NCBI RefSeq assembly: GCF_040702995.1
Contig: NZ_CP159992.1
Location: 3,001,501-3,065,500 of the forward strand
Direction of reading: 5' to 3'
Length of the DNA: 64,000 bases
Source of the DNA: Paenibacillus sp. AN1007
GTDB lineage: Bacteria > Bacillota > Bacilli > Paenibacillales > Paenibacillaceae
Shown here: in pieces, positions 52,110 to 62,100 of the stretch
Layout of the letters: each line of letters opens with the position of its first letter
Position numbering within the stretch: the first letter of the stretch is position 1
Translations under genes and position numbers: made by a program
Notes under the pieces: generated by a model
Databases searched by the model: none
What the model saw: the letters and a program-made list of their open reading frames with translations, nothing else
What the model was told of the DNA's origin: nothing

Positions 52110-53255
52110 CAGAAGTGGTCACAGCTTTTTTATAAAAATACAGGCTTGAATCCGTACGTATGGCTCGTCTTTTTTATTCTGCCCTTCTATTACATCTCTC
52201 AATATTCTCAATTATGGACAATGGTGACCGGCATTATTATCATCCTTGTATTCTTTGTCTGTTATCTGCTGGCCTTCATCACCAAAGGATGGCAGGTCTA
52301 CATGTGGATCGGACTGCTGATCGCTATATCCATAACGATGACGATTGCATATGATTATGCTTATTTCTCATTATTCCTAGCTTTTTTTATTGGCAATATA
52401 AAAAATAAAGCCGGTTTCTTCACACTCTATTCGGTGAATCTTGGTGCAAGCTTCCTGACGGTCAATTATGGTTTTATCAATCAAAATTCCATGCTGCTTA
52501 GTCAGTTTCCATTTGTCTTTATCAGTCTGATGGCTTCTATCCTACTTCCGATCAGCACGTACAACAAAAACAAACGGGAACAGCTGGAAGGCCAGCTGGA
52601 AAGTGCCAATAAAAGACTGGATGATCTGGTCAAAATGGAAGAAAGGCAGCGGATCGCAAGGGATCTTCACGACACACTCGGACAGAAACTCTCTCTGATC
52701 GGGCTCAAAACCGATCTTGCCAAACGCCTGCTTCGCAAAAATCCGGACCAAGCCATCGTTGAACTGAACGAACTTCGACAAACAGCAAGTACAGCTCTCA
52801 AAGAAGTTCGCGAGATGGTTACGACGATGCGTGGAACGCAGCTGGTCGATGAGCTGTTCCGGGCGGAACAAATTCTGAAAGCTGCTTCCATTGAATTTAT
52901 TTTAAAGGGCAGCTCGAAGCTGCAGGACACCTCTCAGTTGAATGAAAATGTGCTTGGTATGTGTCTGAAAGAAGCGGTCACCAATGTAGTGAAACACAGT
53001 CAGGCCTCGGTATGCACCATTACAATAGAAGAAACCCCTTCCCATAATGTTTTAACGGTCCATGATAACGGGATAGGTATCGAAGGTACGCGCAAGCAGG
53101 ACCGCCGGGGAACCGGAATTCTCGGTATGAAAGAACGACTGGAATTCGTAAACGGATGTATGGACATTCGAACAGGTGCACAGCTGGAAGGCACAGCAGT
53201 AGTCATTCATGTACCCAAGCTGGTACGCAAACCTATGAAGGAGGCCGAAGAATGA
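52107..53255 (+). CDS. desK: Membrane thermosensor histidine kinase DesK
   Basis: Sensor kinase/phosphatase of the cold-shock desaturase pathway. Four to five membrane spans, then the HisKA_3 domain: MEERQRIARDLHDTLGQKLS (phospho-His in DLHD) and an HATPase domain (KEAVTNVVKHSQAS, DNGIGIE, GTGILGMKERLE). Starting at ATC 52107 gives 382 residues beginning QKWSQLFYKNTGLNPYVWLVF, which lines up with the N terminus of B. subtilis DesK, including the polar K/N residues near the first helix. The first ordinary start, TTG 52146, would delete that segment and lacks a ribosome site. It overlaps desR by ATGA. Confidence 0.9.
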   Translation: MQKWSQLFYKNTGLNPYVWLVFFILPFYYISQYSQLWTMVTGIIIILVFFVCYLLAFITKGWQVYMWIGLLIAISITMTIAYDYAYFSLFLAFFIGNIKNKAGFFTLYSVNLGASFLTVNYGFINQNSMLLSQFPFVFISLMASILLPISTYNKNKREQLEGQLESANKRLDDLVKMEERQRIARDLHDTLGQKLSLIGLKTDLAKRLLRKNPDQAIVELNELRQTASTALKEVREMVTTMRGTQLVDELFRAEQILKAASIEFILKGSSKLQDTSQLNENVLGMCLKEAVTNVVKHSQASVCTITIEETPSHNVLTVHDNGIGIEGTRKQDRRGTGILGMKERLEFVNGCMDIRTGAQLEGTAVVIHVPKLVRKPMKEAEE

Positions 53256-53851
53256 TCAGAATCGTCATTGCCGAAGATCAGCGTATGATGTTAGGCGCAT
53301 TATCATCCCTGCTGAATCTGGAGGAGGATATGGAGGTTGTCGGACAAGCCAGCAATGGCCAGGAAGCCCTTGCACTTGTGCAGCAGCATGCCCCTGACAT
53401 CTGTTTAATGGATATTGAAATGCCTGTGAAGAGCGGGCTGGAAGCTGCTGAGGAACTTAAGGGCATGAACTGTAAAGTCATTATCCTTACCACGTTTGCC
53501 AGAACCGGATATTTCGAAAGGGCACTCAAAGGGGGAGTTCGGGGATATCTGCTGAAAGACAGCCCGATTGAAGAACTGGCTGAGGCAATCCGCCAAGTGA
53601 TGAATGGAAGACGTATCTTCGCTCCCGATCTGGTGGATGAAGCTTATGTGGAGGAAAACCCGTTAACTGAACGGGAACATGCCGTGCTCGGTCTCATGGC
53701 TGATGGAAAAAACACAAAAGAAATCGCTGGTCATTTGTTCATTACTACAGGGACTGTGCGGAATTACATTTCCATCATCCTGAATAAGTTAAACGCGAGC
53801 AACCGCATAGAAGCGATCACCCGATCTAAGGAAAAGGGATGGTTTAAGTAA
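53252..53851 (+). CDS. desR: Response regulator DesR (NarL/FixJ family)
   Basis: 199 aa, the same length as B. subtilis DesR. The receiver domain has phosphoacceptor D in ICLMDIEMPVKSGLEAAEEL and a K in LLKDSP; the C-terminal HTH reads LTEREHAVLGLMADGKNTKE and TTGTVRNYISIILNKLNASN. It activates des when phosphorylated by DesK in the cold. A longer frame back to 53156 exists, but the ATG at 53252 overlapping the desK stop is the evident start. Confidence 0.95.
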   Translation: MIRIVIAEDQRMMLGALSSLLNLEEDMEVVGQASNGQEALALVQQHAPDICLMDIEMPVKSGLEAAEELKGMNCKVIILTTFARTGYFERALKGGVRGYLLKDSPIEELAEAIRQVMNGRRIFAPDLVDEAYVEENPLTEREHAVLGLMADGKNTKEIAGHLFITTGTVRNYISIILNKLNASNRIEAITRSKEKGWFK

Positions 53852-53914
53852 GCGGAACGGAAAGATGCTGTAACGAATAGTAAGCTGAGCAGCAGCGATA
53901 CCCGTTATAGATAA

Positions 53915-53959
53915 CAAAAAAGCTTGGTCCAGGAGTCACTCCCCTGTGCCAAGCTTTTT
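53915..53959 (+). terminator. Bidirectional terminator, desR / lipoprotein gene
   Basis: AAAAAGCTTGG / CCAAGCTTTTT with an inner CAGG.G.../C.CCCTG stem; T runs on both strands. Lies between convergent genes. Confidence 0.88.
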
Positions 53960-53975
53960 GTGTTACTCACCTGAA

Positions 53976-54863
53976 TTATTTTACCGACACAACCATCTGC
54001 AGTGCATCCAGCGGTACCTGCTCCGTTTTCAGCTGATGAATTTGCTTGCCGTCCTGCCATGAGATGGTCACGCGAACCGTTTTGCCCCCACTGGCATACT
54101 CCACGTTAACATATCCTTTGTCTTTAGGAGCAGACAGCATATGTGTCTCCAGGTAGTCGACCATTTTCTTCGCGATCCCCGGGTTATTCATCTGATCTTC
54201 GGAGACGGAGCGAATTTGCATCGTCCACCGACCTTCCTGCCACGTCAGGTACTGACTTCCAGCGGCCCCTTCAACCATACCTTTAATACCGTGTCCAAGA
54301 TCAACCGTCATATCCTCTGGAAAGTTGTCCAGATTCGTTTCCGGAAAGATATCCGTTTGATTCGGATTGGAATATGTTTTCACCTCGTAGCTGGCGAGCC
54401 AAGGCACTTTACTATTTGATTTGGTTAGTGATGGATCATTTAACCCAGCAGGTTTGGAAGCCTTGTAGAAGTTCACAAGAAATGCATCGGATGTGTTTGT
54501 CGTAATCACCGCGCCCAAATATCGGTCTTTGGGTAGTGGAAAAGAAGTTGGCAGCACAGCGCCGGACATCTTCAACTCACTGCGTACCGACTTAACAACG
54601 TCATTGACATCGGATAACTCTGGATGGGAATTACTTCCGTTTGAGTTCGATCCGGCTGTCTCTGTGCTCCCTGACGCGCCCGAATCCCCTGAATCAGAAG
54701 CAGCGGTATTCCCTTTTTCGGCCTGAGTAGAATCTCCGGCTGCTGCTGGGGGTGTGCTTCCGGCGGCAGATGTCTGATTCGAGTTTGTTCCTCCGCAGCC
54801 AGCCAGAGCAAGCAGAACAGCCGTCGTCACCGGAATCGTCATCCATAATGTGTGTTTTTTCAT
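53976..54863 (-). CDS. Lipoprotein of unknown function
   Basis: 295 aa. Lipobox LLALAGC, then a low-complexity Ser/Gly/Asn/Ala/Thr/Asp linker to about residue 80, then a folded domain of about 215 residues with no family I recognise (LPTSFPLPKDRYLGAVITTN, LTWQEGRWTMQIRSVSEDQM, KTVRVTISWQDGKQIHQL). ATG 54863 is chosen because AGGAGGTG precedes it. It precedes no obvious partner; the deacetylase gene lies upstream on the same strand, 50 bases away, so the two may be co-transcribed. Confidence 0.8.
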   Translation of the reverse strand: MKKHTLWMTIPVTTAVLLALAGCGGTNSNQTSAAGSTPPAAAGDSTQAEKGNTAASDSGDSGASGSTETAGSNSNGSNSHPELSDVNDVVKSVRSELKMSGAVLPTSFPLPKDRYLGAVITTNTSDAFLVNFYKASKPAGLNDPSLTKSNSKVPWLASYEVKTYSNPNQTDIFPETNLDNFPEDMTVDLGHGIKGMVEGAAGSQYLTWQEGRWTMQIRSVSEDQMNNPGIAKKMVDYLETHMLSAPKDKGYVNVEYASGGKTVRVTISWQDGKQIHQLKTEQVPLDALQMVVSVK

Positions 54864-54914
54864 GATGTGCACCTCCTGAGTTAGAACTGAACTCGTTGTA
54901 ACGTTAATACAATG

Positions 54915-55655
54915 TTACCGCTTGTCATTCCAGAAATTCACCGGCTGTACACTCTTCGTTAAAATCTCGAATTGATATCCTTCAGCCTTCAGTGTTTTCA
55001 ACACTTGAGGCAGTACTTTCAATGTCGCTTCCTGATCATGCATCAGCACGATCGGAGTAATCCCGTTTTTGTTCACCTTGTGAACCTGCGACATCACGTT
55101 GTTGTACACTTTCTGATGATCTTTTTTGTATTTCCAATCCAGGGAATCGACGTTCCAGTCCCACAAATGGAATCCGCCTTGACCGAGAAGCGCATTGCGA
55201 TAGGCCGTCTTGAGATATGGCTTGCTGCCATATGGCGTACGCACAAGACTCGTTTTAACTCCCGCAGCTTTGTTCAGGCTCTCATTAGCCTGCTGCATTT
55301 CTTTTAATCCACTATAAGCTGTTTTGTAAAATTTACTAACCTCATGTGTTACACCGTGCAGGCCAAGACCATGTCCTTCCTTTACAATACGCTGCGTGCT
55401 TTTTTTATATTGTTCCATATGAGGTCCGAGCATGAAAAATGTAGCTTTGACTTTATATTGATCCAAAATATCGAGAAGCTCTCCGGTATGAGCTGAAGGA
55501 CCGTCATCAAATGTCAAGTAGATGATCTTGGCGTTAGCCTTGCTGACCGATTTCTCCTTGGATGATGCAGCCGAGGCAGAATGCGGCATGAATAACAGTG
55601 GAAACAAAAGTAAGATGGCAAGTGTGGTAAGTAATGATTTACGAATGTGCAGCAT
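54915..55655 (-). CDS. Secreted polysaccharide deacetylase (NodB domain)
   Basis: 246 aa with a cleavable signal peptide (ILLLFPLLFMPHSASAA). The CE4 motifs are complete: TFDDGPS with D50/D51, H100 and H104 in GLHGVTHE, and RTPYGS with R139; the later DW/LMHD motifs follow (FHLWDWNVDS, IVLMHD). It should N-deacetylate a wall or extracellular GlcNAc-containing polymer outside the cell. ATG with AGGGAGAC upstream. Confidence 0.93.
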   Translation of the reverse strand: MLHIRKSLLTTLAILLLFPLLFMPHSASAASSKEKSVSKANAKIIYLTFDDGPSAHTGELLDILDQYKVKATFFMLGPHMEQYKKSTQRIVKEGHGLGLHGVTHEVSKFYKTAYSGLKEMQQANESLNKAAGVKTSLVRTPYGSKPYLKTAYRNALLGQGGFHLWDWNVDSLDWKYKKDHQKVYNNVMSQVHKVNKNGITPIVLMHDQEATLKVLPQVLKTLKAEGYQFEILTKSVQPVNFWNDKR

Positions 55656-56142
55656 AATAATAGTCTCCCTTATGTGTGTTTTTCCCCGGGTGTGTGTAAT
55701 CGTTTCTACTCGTATCCCATGGCGATTAATTTTAATAGTATCAGAGACACGACCAGCTCTTCTCGCTTCAAAGGCTACGGTAGAGTTACACTTTTGTCAG
55801 ATAAACTTAAAAATTAAAACGATTTTGATAGATTTGATCTTGTGTATGCGCCCGTAAGAATAGATCAATTCTGACATATACTCTATTACCCTATTTTAGC
55901 ATTTTGATAGACTTCTATTTATTTTCATTCAGCACAGCAAAAAAAGCCTGCACGTATGCAGGCTTTCTTCCGTGAAGCCGCGACCTGAAGGGACGATGAC
56001 CATTTTCTCAAACGCCCTCGCTGCTCTTCTTTAAATATTGCAGCTGGTATACGGTATGTACTGTTAATGAAGCATCCGGTTATCGAGTTATTAAGCTGTG
56101 CCAAAACCGTAACAGCCATGATATTCGGAAGTTCTGCTCTCC
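55656..56142. other. Intergenic region downstream of ferritin gene
   Basis: About 490 bases. The left part holds the deacetylase promoter region; a strong terminator lies at 55935-55970. Short open frames here show no protein character. Confidence 0.5.
55935..55970 (-). terminator. Terminator downstream of ferritin gene
   Basis: AAAGCCTGCA-TACG-TGCAGGCTTT, perfect stem, followed by TTTTG on the minus strand; about 180 bases after the ferritin stop. Confidence 0.82.
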
Positions 56143-56646
56143 TTACTCCGCAGGAGCCGTAAATGAACGTTTGCCGAACTCTGCATCCAGCATGTAGAAA
56201 GCGTTGCTGTCATTTTCGATACGGCGGAGCTTTTGAATGATATTATCAAACAGAGCTTCCTCTTCGACCTGCTCATCAATGAACCACTTCAAGAAATACA
56301 TTGTAGCGTGTTCACGCTCATTCAATGCGATATCCGCCAGGGCGTAGAACTTCTTCGTGTTCTGCTGCTCATGCGCATAACCGTGTTCAAATACATCCAG
56401 CATAGAGCTGTATTCGTTCTTCGGTTCAGGCATCGCCGCAAGGGTAGCGCGGTGTCCGCGATCATTCAGGAACTTATAAATTTTCATACCATGGAAACGC
56501 TCTTCTTCCGCCTGCACGATGAAGAAGTTGGCAAATCCATCCAGACTTTTGCTGGAACAATATGCAGCCATCGCCATGTAGACATGAGCGGAATAAAACT
56601 CAAAGTTCATCTGCTCGTTCAACGACGCAGTCAGTTCTTGACTCAT
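56143..56646 (-). CDS. Ferritin (non-haem, bacterial FtnA type)
   Basis: 167-aa iron-storage protein. The four-helix bundle carries the ferroxidase ligands: E in NEQMNFEFYSAHVY, EEERFHGMKIY, and later EREHATMYFLKWFIDEQVEEE. It oxidises and stores iron in 24-mers in the cytoplasm. ATG 56646 follows AAGAGGTG; the GTG nine bases upstream lies in the ribosome site itself. Confidence 0.95.
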   Translation of the reverse strand: MSQELTASLNEQMNFEFYSAHVYMAMAAYCSSKSLDGFANFFIVQAEEERFHGMKIYKFLNDRGHRATLAAMPEPKNEYSSMLDVFEHGYAHEQQNTKKFYALADIALNEREHATMYFLKWFIDEQVEEEALFDNIIQKLRRIENDSNAFYMLDAEFGKRSFTAPAE

Positions 56647-56758
56647 GAAAAGCACCTCTTTCTTTCTGTGGGAATGCTTTTATTTTAACATAATATGAAA
56701 GCCGCTTGCACCCGCTTTTCTACATCATTCGTCAAGGATTGACGAGAACACGCTGGAA

Positions 56759-56796
56759 TAAAAAAAGCTCTGCCGTGAAGGCAGAGCTTCTTTTCA
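56759..56796 (-). terminator. Terminator of the yjcZ-type gene
   Basis: AAGCTCTGCC-GTGAA-GGCAGAGCTT, perfect 10-bp stem, with TTTTTTT on the minus strand. Confidence 0.9.
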
Positions 56797-56815
56797 TCAT
56801 TTCGGGTAGAAATGA

Positions 56816-56935
56816 TTATACCAAGAACGCTTTGGAGATGATTACCAACAGGATGAACAGAACCAGAATCGCGCCTACGGAAGTAAAACCACCATAGCCG
56901 TAACCTCTTGTTTCTCCACCTACAACTTCGCTCAT
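56816..56935 (-). CDS. YjcZ family sporulation peptide
   Basis: 39-residue peptide: a Gly/Tyr-rich N terminus (GGETRGYGYGGF) followed by one membrane helix (GAILVLFILLVIISKAF). This is the pattern of YjcZ/YqfX-like small sporulation proteins common in Bacillus and Paenibacillus. ATG 56935 follows GAGGAGGTACAGTC. It is too short for ordinary gene calling but is well supported by family pattern, ribosome site and terminator. Confidence 0.88.
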   Translation of the reverse strand: MSEVVGGETRGYGYGGFTSVGAILVLFILLVIISKAFLV

Positions 56936-57039
56936 TGACTGTACCTCCTCTGCAACAGGTATGGGTTATCTTATGCAGAGAAGGATACTTTGACAGGGCG
57001 AATGCCCTATTGTTTAAATCCTGTTTACCTATTTTTTAA

Positions 57040-57375
57040 TCAGTAACGCGGCGACTGCACCTGCATAATATCCATAAATGGCACTTTCGCCGTGAATTCT
57101 TCTTCCGTATGCTCTACATGAACAAGACGCGTGCGGGAATCCATCTTTACAATAATCCCCTGCACCTGCTCTTCTTTGCCCCAGACCGTGAGCAGCACTT
57201 CTGAGCGTTCATGAAAAGCCTCTACTAATTGGTTCCCCAGTTCCTCCAGTTCAAACTCATCCCGTGTGGGTCTTTTTGCAACTTTTGCTTTCGCCAATGC
57301 GGCTGCCTCCTCTACTACGACGTCCCGATTCCACGGTTGTGTGCCGAGTGCATATTCAATCAGTATACCATTCAT
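57040..57375 (-). CDS. YolD-like family protein
   Basis: 111 aa. The YolD-like domain covers residues 35-105: KRPTRDEFELEELGNQLVEA, LTVWGKEEQVQGIIVKMDSR and FMDIMQVQSP. Family members often sit beside Y-family DNA polymerases (UvrX/YqjW) and are of unknown function; no polymerase gene is adjacent here. The ATG at 57375 has only a poor ribosome site. Confidence 0.85.
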   Translation of the reverse strand: MNGILIEYALGTQPWNRDVVVEEAAALAKAKVAKRPTRDEFELEELGNQLVEAFHERSEVLLTVWGKEEQVQGIIVKMDSRTRLVHVEHTEEEFTAKVPFMDIMQVQSPRY

Positions 57376-57453
57376 TTACGTTTGTGTAATGTCATGACAC
57401 CTTTTTTCGGTAAAAACATTCGTATGTTTCCACTTGTATTCGCTCTCCATCCC

Positions 57454-59163
57454 CTACTCATCCTGGTCTTCTACCAGAATGCTGTATTCATTGGACCTGG
57501 TCTCTCCAGAACGCTTTTGTTCGTTCCACTCATACGTGTAGAGAGCCGTCAAATATCCCTGCTGTATACCGGTTTGTTCAGGGGCCAGCTGCACAAGGTA
57601 AGCAAGCTCCTTTTCCGAATTCGGACCCAGCTCGCCGATGTGAAGATACCTTGGTGTGGAATATTCCGGAACGTTCAGCTGCATCTGACCGTCCTCCTGT
57701 CCCACCCATTTGGCACCCTGAGGCAGAATATTCCCTACCTGCACGCGTGCAGGCAGCGAACCCGTGTTGCTGACCCTTACATTGAAAGTGACTGTTCCTC
57801 CCTGCTCTACAATGGCAGGAAAAACCTCCACATAAACGTGAATAACAGGTGCTCTGAATTCCAGAACAGCTTCATTCGAAACAAGTCTTCTCTGAACTAC
57901 GCGAGAGTCCGGCAGGCGGAATGTATAGAGCAGTACCGCCCGATTCACGTAACTGCGCTGAAAATTATTAACTTCACCCTCTGTACCCGCTGCCCCTGCA
58001 AGTTGGGCTTCAAATTGAATATGCAGCTCCGAGCGGGCAGTTAATGTACCCAGATCTATCACTGTGTTCGGGTTTGTGCCTGGACGTTTAACTCCGTTCC
58101 AGCTGAGGCTTCCTTCAACAAAGAGCAGCGAGCTGGGAAGGACATCCTGAAGTTTTGCATCCACCGCATAATGACTTTGATTAGACAGAGTAATATGATA
58201 TCGTACCCGTTCTCCAGGTGCCGCCGCTGCAGGCGCCACCGTTTTGACAATCGATATCCGAGGTTCAACAATAACCAATGTGACTTCGTTCGAATCAACC
58301 GTTTCCTGGGCGCCGGCTGTAGCTGTAAAATATCTCAACACAGCCGTACTTGTTAATTGATCCCCCACCTGACCACCTGTGACCTGTACCCGATACTGTA
58401 CGCGAATAACACGACCTGGTCCAATGTCTCCAAGATCAATTCCAGCATCCGGTGTGACCTGCGGTGCGAACATATCGTTAATCGTCACACTCGCCGGAAT
58501 AAAAATAACACCTGCTGGCAAAGCCACGATCAACACAGCATCTGCTGCCGCAGCAAAACCCGGATTATTCACAAGAACCGTATACATTAATATATCTCCG
58601 GCAAATGTGTGAGTTCGGTCTACTTGAAGACTCACTTCGAGCCGCGATGTTTCGATGTGCACTTCAACCATGTTGGATCTCTCTGAGCCGCTAACCGTTC
58701 TGCCTTCTGTAGTAACAAACTCATAATTCACCTCTGCCTGGTTCAGCAGCTTGAGTGCAGATGGAACCCGCACAATAACGACCTGAAAGTGATAGTTCAG
58801 CACCGCACCCGGTGCAACTTCTGCAGGAGGCAGCCCCTGTACTGGAGAGACTCCCGGCAGGGGAATGCCGTCACGAAGTACACTGTTCGGTAGAAGTGAT
58901 GTCTCCGAGGAGATCGGGTCCACTACACGGACAACGGCCGTGCGGTTTCCCGTATTTATAATTTCAATCTGGTACGTCAGAGATTGACCCAGAACGGCTG
59001 TTGTTACACTGCATCTTTTGCTTACTTTAATTCGAGGGCCGATCCATGGCGTGACGACCGTGTTGGAATATGCCACCTGTTCCAGTTCAGTCGTACCCGA
59101 GCTGAATCGAACCAGTGACTGATTCTTTAACCAGTGGGACAACGTACCTGGAATCTCGCTCAT
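57454..59163 (-). CDS. DUF11 repeat protein, C-terminal part of a split giant protein
   Basis: 569 aa. The first 45 residues are the back half of a DUF11 repeat (LKNQSLVRFSSG, YSNTVVTPW), whose front half ends the upstream frame. Four more diverged DUF11 repeats follow, each opening with a GQ/GD/GE.V.Y.I motif (e.g. VLGQSLTYQIEIINTGN, FAGDILMYTVLVNNPG, APGERVRYHITLSNQS, EQGGTVTFNVRVSNTG). No signal peptide, LPXTG or SLH anchor is visible. The ATG overlaps the upstream stop by four bases (ATGA) and has no strong ribosome site, so it is translated by coupling or frameshifting, or the break is recent. Confidence 0.85.
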   Translation of the reverse strand: MSEIPGTLSHWLKNQSLVRFSSGTTELEQVAYSNTVVTPWIGPRIKVSKRCSVTTAVLGQSLTYQIEIINTGNRTAVVRVVDPISSETSLLPNSVLRDGIPLPGVSPVQGLPPAEVAPGAVLNYHFQVVIVRVPSALKLLNQAEVNYEFVTTEGRTVSGSERSNMVEVHIETSRLEVSLQVDRTHTFAGDILMYTVLVNNPGFAAAADAVLIVALPAGVIFIPASVTINDMFAPQVTPDAGIDLGDIGPGRVIRVQYRVQVTGGQVGDQLTSTAVLRYFTATAGAQETVDSNEVTLVIVEPRISIVKTVAPAAAAPGERVRYHITLSNQSHYAVDAKLQDVLPSSLLFVEGSLSWNGVKRPGTNPNTVIDLGTLTARSELHIQFEAQLAGAAGTEGEVNNFQRSYVNRAVLLYTFRLPDSRVVQRRLVSNEAVLEFRAPVIHVYVEVFPAIVEQGGTVTFNVRVSNTGSLPARVQVGNILPQGAKWVGQEDGQMQLNVPEYSTPRYLHIGELGPNSEKELAYLVQLAPEQTGIQQGYLTALYTYEWNEQKRSGETRSNEYSILVEDQDE

Positions 59164-62100
59164 ATCACCACAACCTCTACATTAAATGTAACGGTGGTTG
59201 AAGCTCCGGCAGCAATGGAACCCAGCGTAATTCCCGTATTCGGATTACCTGTCGGTCTCGCCACGCCGTTAACTACGACACTTCCCGGTACAAATACAGT
59301 ACCCGCTGGCACAGGGTCAACCATGACCACATTGTTCACCGTTTCTATACCGCTGTTGGTCACCACTACGGTATATGTGATTACATCGCCCACGACAGCA
59401 TCGATGGCACTGGTGCTTTTAACAACAACCACATTTGGAGCAGATACAGGAATAATCAGTACGTTGGACGATACCGTTCCCGTCAATACGCGTCCGTCTG
59501 GCGGACTGAATGTATAGTTCGCGACAGCCTGGTTGCTCAGCTGCTGGTTTTGAGGCAGTGAATCGACAGTAACGCCCAGAGTGACGGTTACATTCACAGA
59601 GCCACCAGGAGGAATGCTGCCTACAACGATGCCTGCTTCGGGATTGGCACCAGGCTGCGGTATACCATCGATCAGTACACTGTTCGGGAGCAGCACAGCA
59701 CCAGCTGGAATGTTATCGGTTAAGGTAAGATTCGCAACCAGATTGCCGCTGTTATTGATCGTAAAGGAGTACACAATATCGTCACCGATGGTCGCATTCG
59801 ATGTGCTGGCTGTTTTGGCTACCGTAATAATCGGCTGGTAGATCGGAGTAACAATCGTATTGGAATACGCTGCACCAGAGAACACACCCGATGTGAAGCT
59901 TACAGAAGATTGACTGCTGACTTGCGGCGGCGTTGGAAGTGAGTTGACACGTACAGCATATGAAACGGCGATGGACTCTCCAGGAGCCAGTGTACCGAGT
60001 GCAATACCTAGTGCAGGGTTCGCCGAAGCACGCGGTGTACCGTTAACCAATACACTTCCTGTAACAAAGGTGGTTGCAGGGTCGATTGGATCGGTCAGGA
60101 CAATGTTGTTCACCGGGTCAATACCGCTGTTGGTCACCACCATCTCATAAACAATCGTATCGCCTACGACCGCATCTGTAGAAGTTGTTGTTTTTACAAC
60201 AGTCACATTCGGTGCAGAGACCTGAATAATCAGTGCATTCGATGTAATGCTCCCCCCAAGTGTTCTTCCGTCCGGCAGCGTATACGTATACGCAGCTGAT
60301 GCCTGATTGGTAATGGACTGGCTTACTGGGAGTGTTGTGATAACAATGGAAAATGTCACGATCGTCGTGGTGGATACCACGCCAAGTGAAATACCTGAAG
60401 CAGGATCAACGCCTGGTGCTGATGCTCCGTTAATAATGACACTATTAGGTACAAACTCTGTACCCGCAGGAATGGTATCGGTCAGTGTTACAGAAGCACC
60501 ATAGTTTCCGGTATTCGTTACAGCAATACTGTAAATGACGGTATCCCCCACCGTGGCAATAGCTTGATCTCCTGTTTTGACTGCTGCCAGAATAGGTTGA
60601 TATACCGGGGTCGAGACCGTGTTAGAGAACGTAGTGGCAGAAAACGCTCCGGATGTAAAACTCACTGTGGATTGATTGTTTAACGCAGCACTCGACGGCA
60701 GACTTGTAACTCTTACGCTGAATACAACCGTAACTGTCGCCCCAGGTGCAATGGAGCCCAGTGTAATCCCCGTAGAAGGGTTGGCATTAGGACGCAGCAC
60801 GCCATCCACAAAAACACCGCTTGGCGCAAGTACTGTACTTGCTGGCAAAGCATCCGTAAATATGACATTGCTGACATTCGCAATGCCATTGTTCGTTACT
60901 GCAATGCTGTACGTTACGATATCCCCTACGGATGCTGCTGTAGAAGTGGTTGACTTGACAACAGCCACGTCAGGTGCAGACACAGGGATCGTCAGCACAT
61001 TGGAAAGTACGGATCGAGTGATACTTCTTCCATCCGGCAGAGTGAACGATAGCGCAACTGAAGCCTGATTGACAAGCTGCTGCGGACTAGGGAGCGTTTC
61101 AATCACAACGGAAAAAGTGATGGTTGTGGTTGCTCCGGCTGCAACCGTTCCGGCAGGAATTCCCGCCGCAGGACTTGCAGCTGGCAGGGGCTGACCGTTA
61201 ACAATGACGCTGTTCGGCACAAGTGCGGTACCCGCTGGCAGATTGTCTGTCAGATTAATCTGTGCTCCGAAATTCCCCTGATTGCTCACACTGATCGTAT
61301 AACTGACCGTATCCCCAACGGTAGCATTCTGTGTGCTGGCTGTTTTCTGGGCTGTTAATACGGGCTGAAACACCGGAGTTAACACGGTATTAGAGAACGT
61401 TGTACCCGAAAATGTGCCGGAGGTGAATGTAATGGTTGAGCGATTGCTCAGCTGATTGTTCGGAGGAATGTCGTTAACAATGATGCTAAACGTAACGGCT
61501 GCCGTCCCGCCTGGTGCAAGCGTCCCCAGCGGTATTCCGCCCGATGGACTGGCCGCCGGTTGTGATACACCGTTCACCGTCACACTACCTGAAACAAATG
61601 AAGCACCGGATGGGATAGGATCAGAAAACTGCACACTGTTCACAGGTGCGATACCGCTGTTAGTGACCAGTACGGAATAAACGACCGTGTCACCTACGGT
61701 TGCGGCTGTAGATGCTGTGCTTTTTACCACACTTACGTTAGGCGATGAAACGGGAAAAGTAAGTGTGTTTGAAGTCGCCGTGCCAGTCAACGTTCGACCG
61801 TCAGGCGGTGTAAAGGTAAAGGTGGATGATGCAAAATTACTGAGCTGCTGTGGAGATGGCAGAGAATCCACAACTACAGCAAACGTGACAACCGCTGTGC
61901 CTCCCGCCGCTACAGTACCTACCGGAATGCCAGTGCCGGGCGTAACTCCCGGCTGCGGCACACCCGAAACCACCACACTGTTGGGCACAAAGGTCGTCGC
62001 AGCCGGGATCGTATCCGTGACAGTAACATTCGCCTGAAGGTTACCCGCATTACTCACCGTTATGGTATACACGACAGTATCACCGACAGTCGCATTTATC

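Noticed and set aside
55925..56119. 64-codon minus-strand frame between ferritin and the deacetylase
   Set aside because: It runs through the terminator at 55935-55970 and has a Cys/Arg-rich random-looking product.
57229..58044. 271-codon plus-strand frame
   Set aside because: Covers the 3' parts of the YolD-like and DUF11 genes in antisense, with no protein features.
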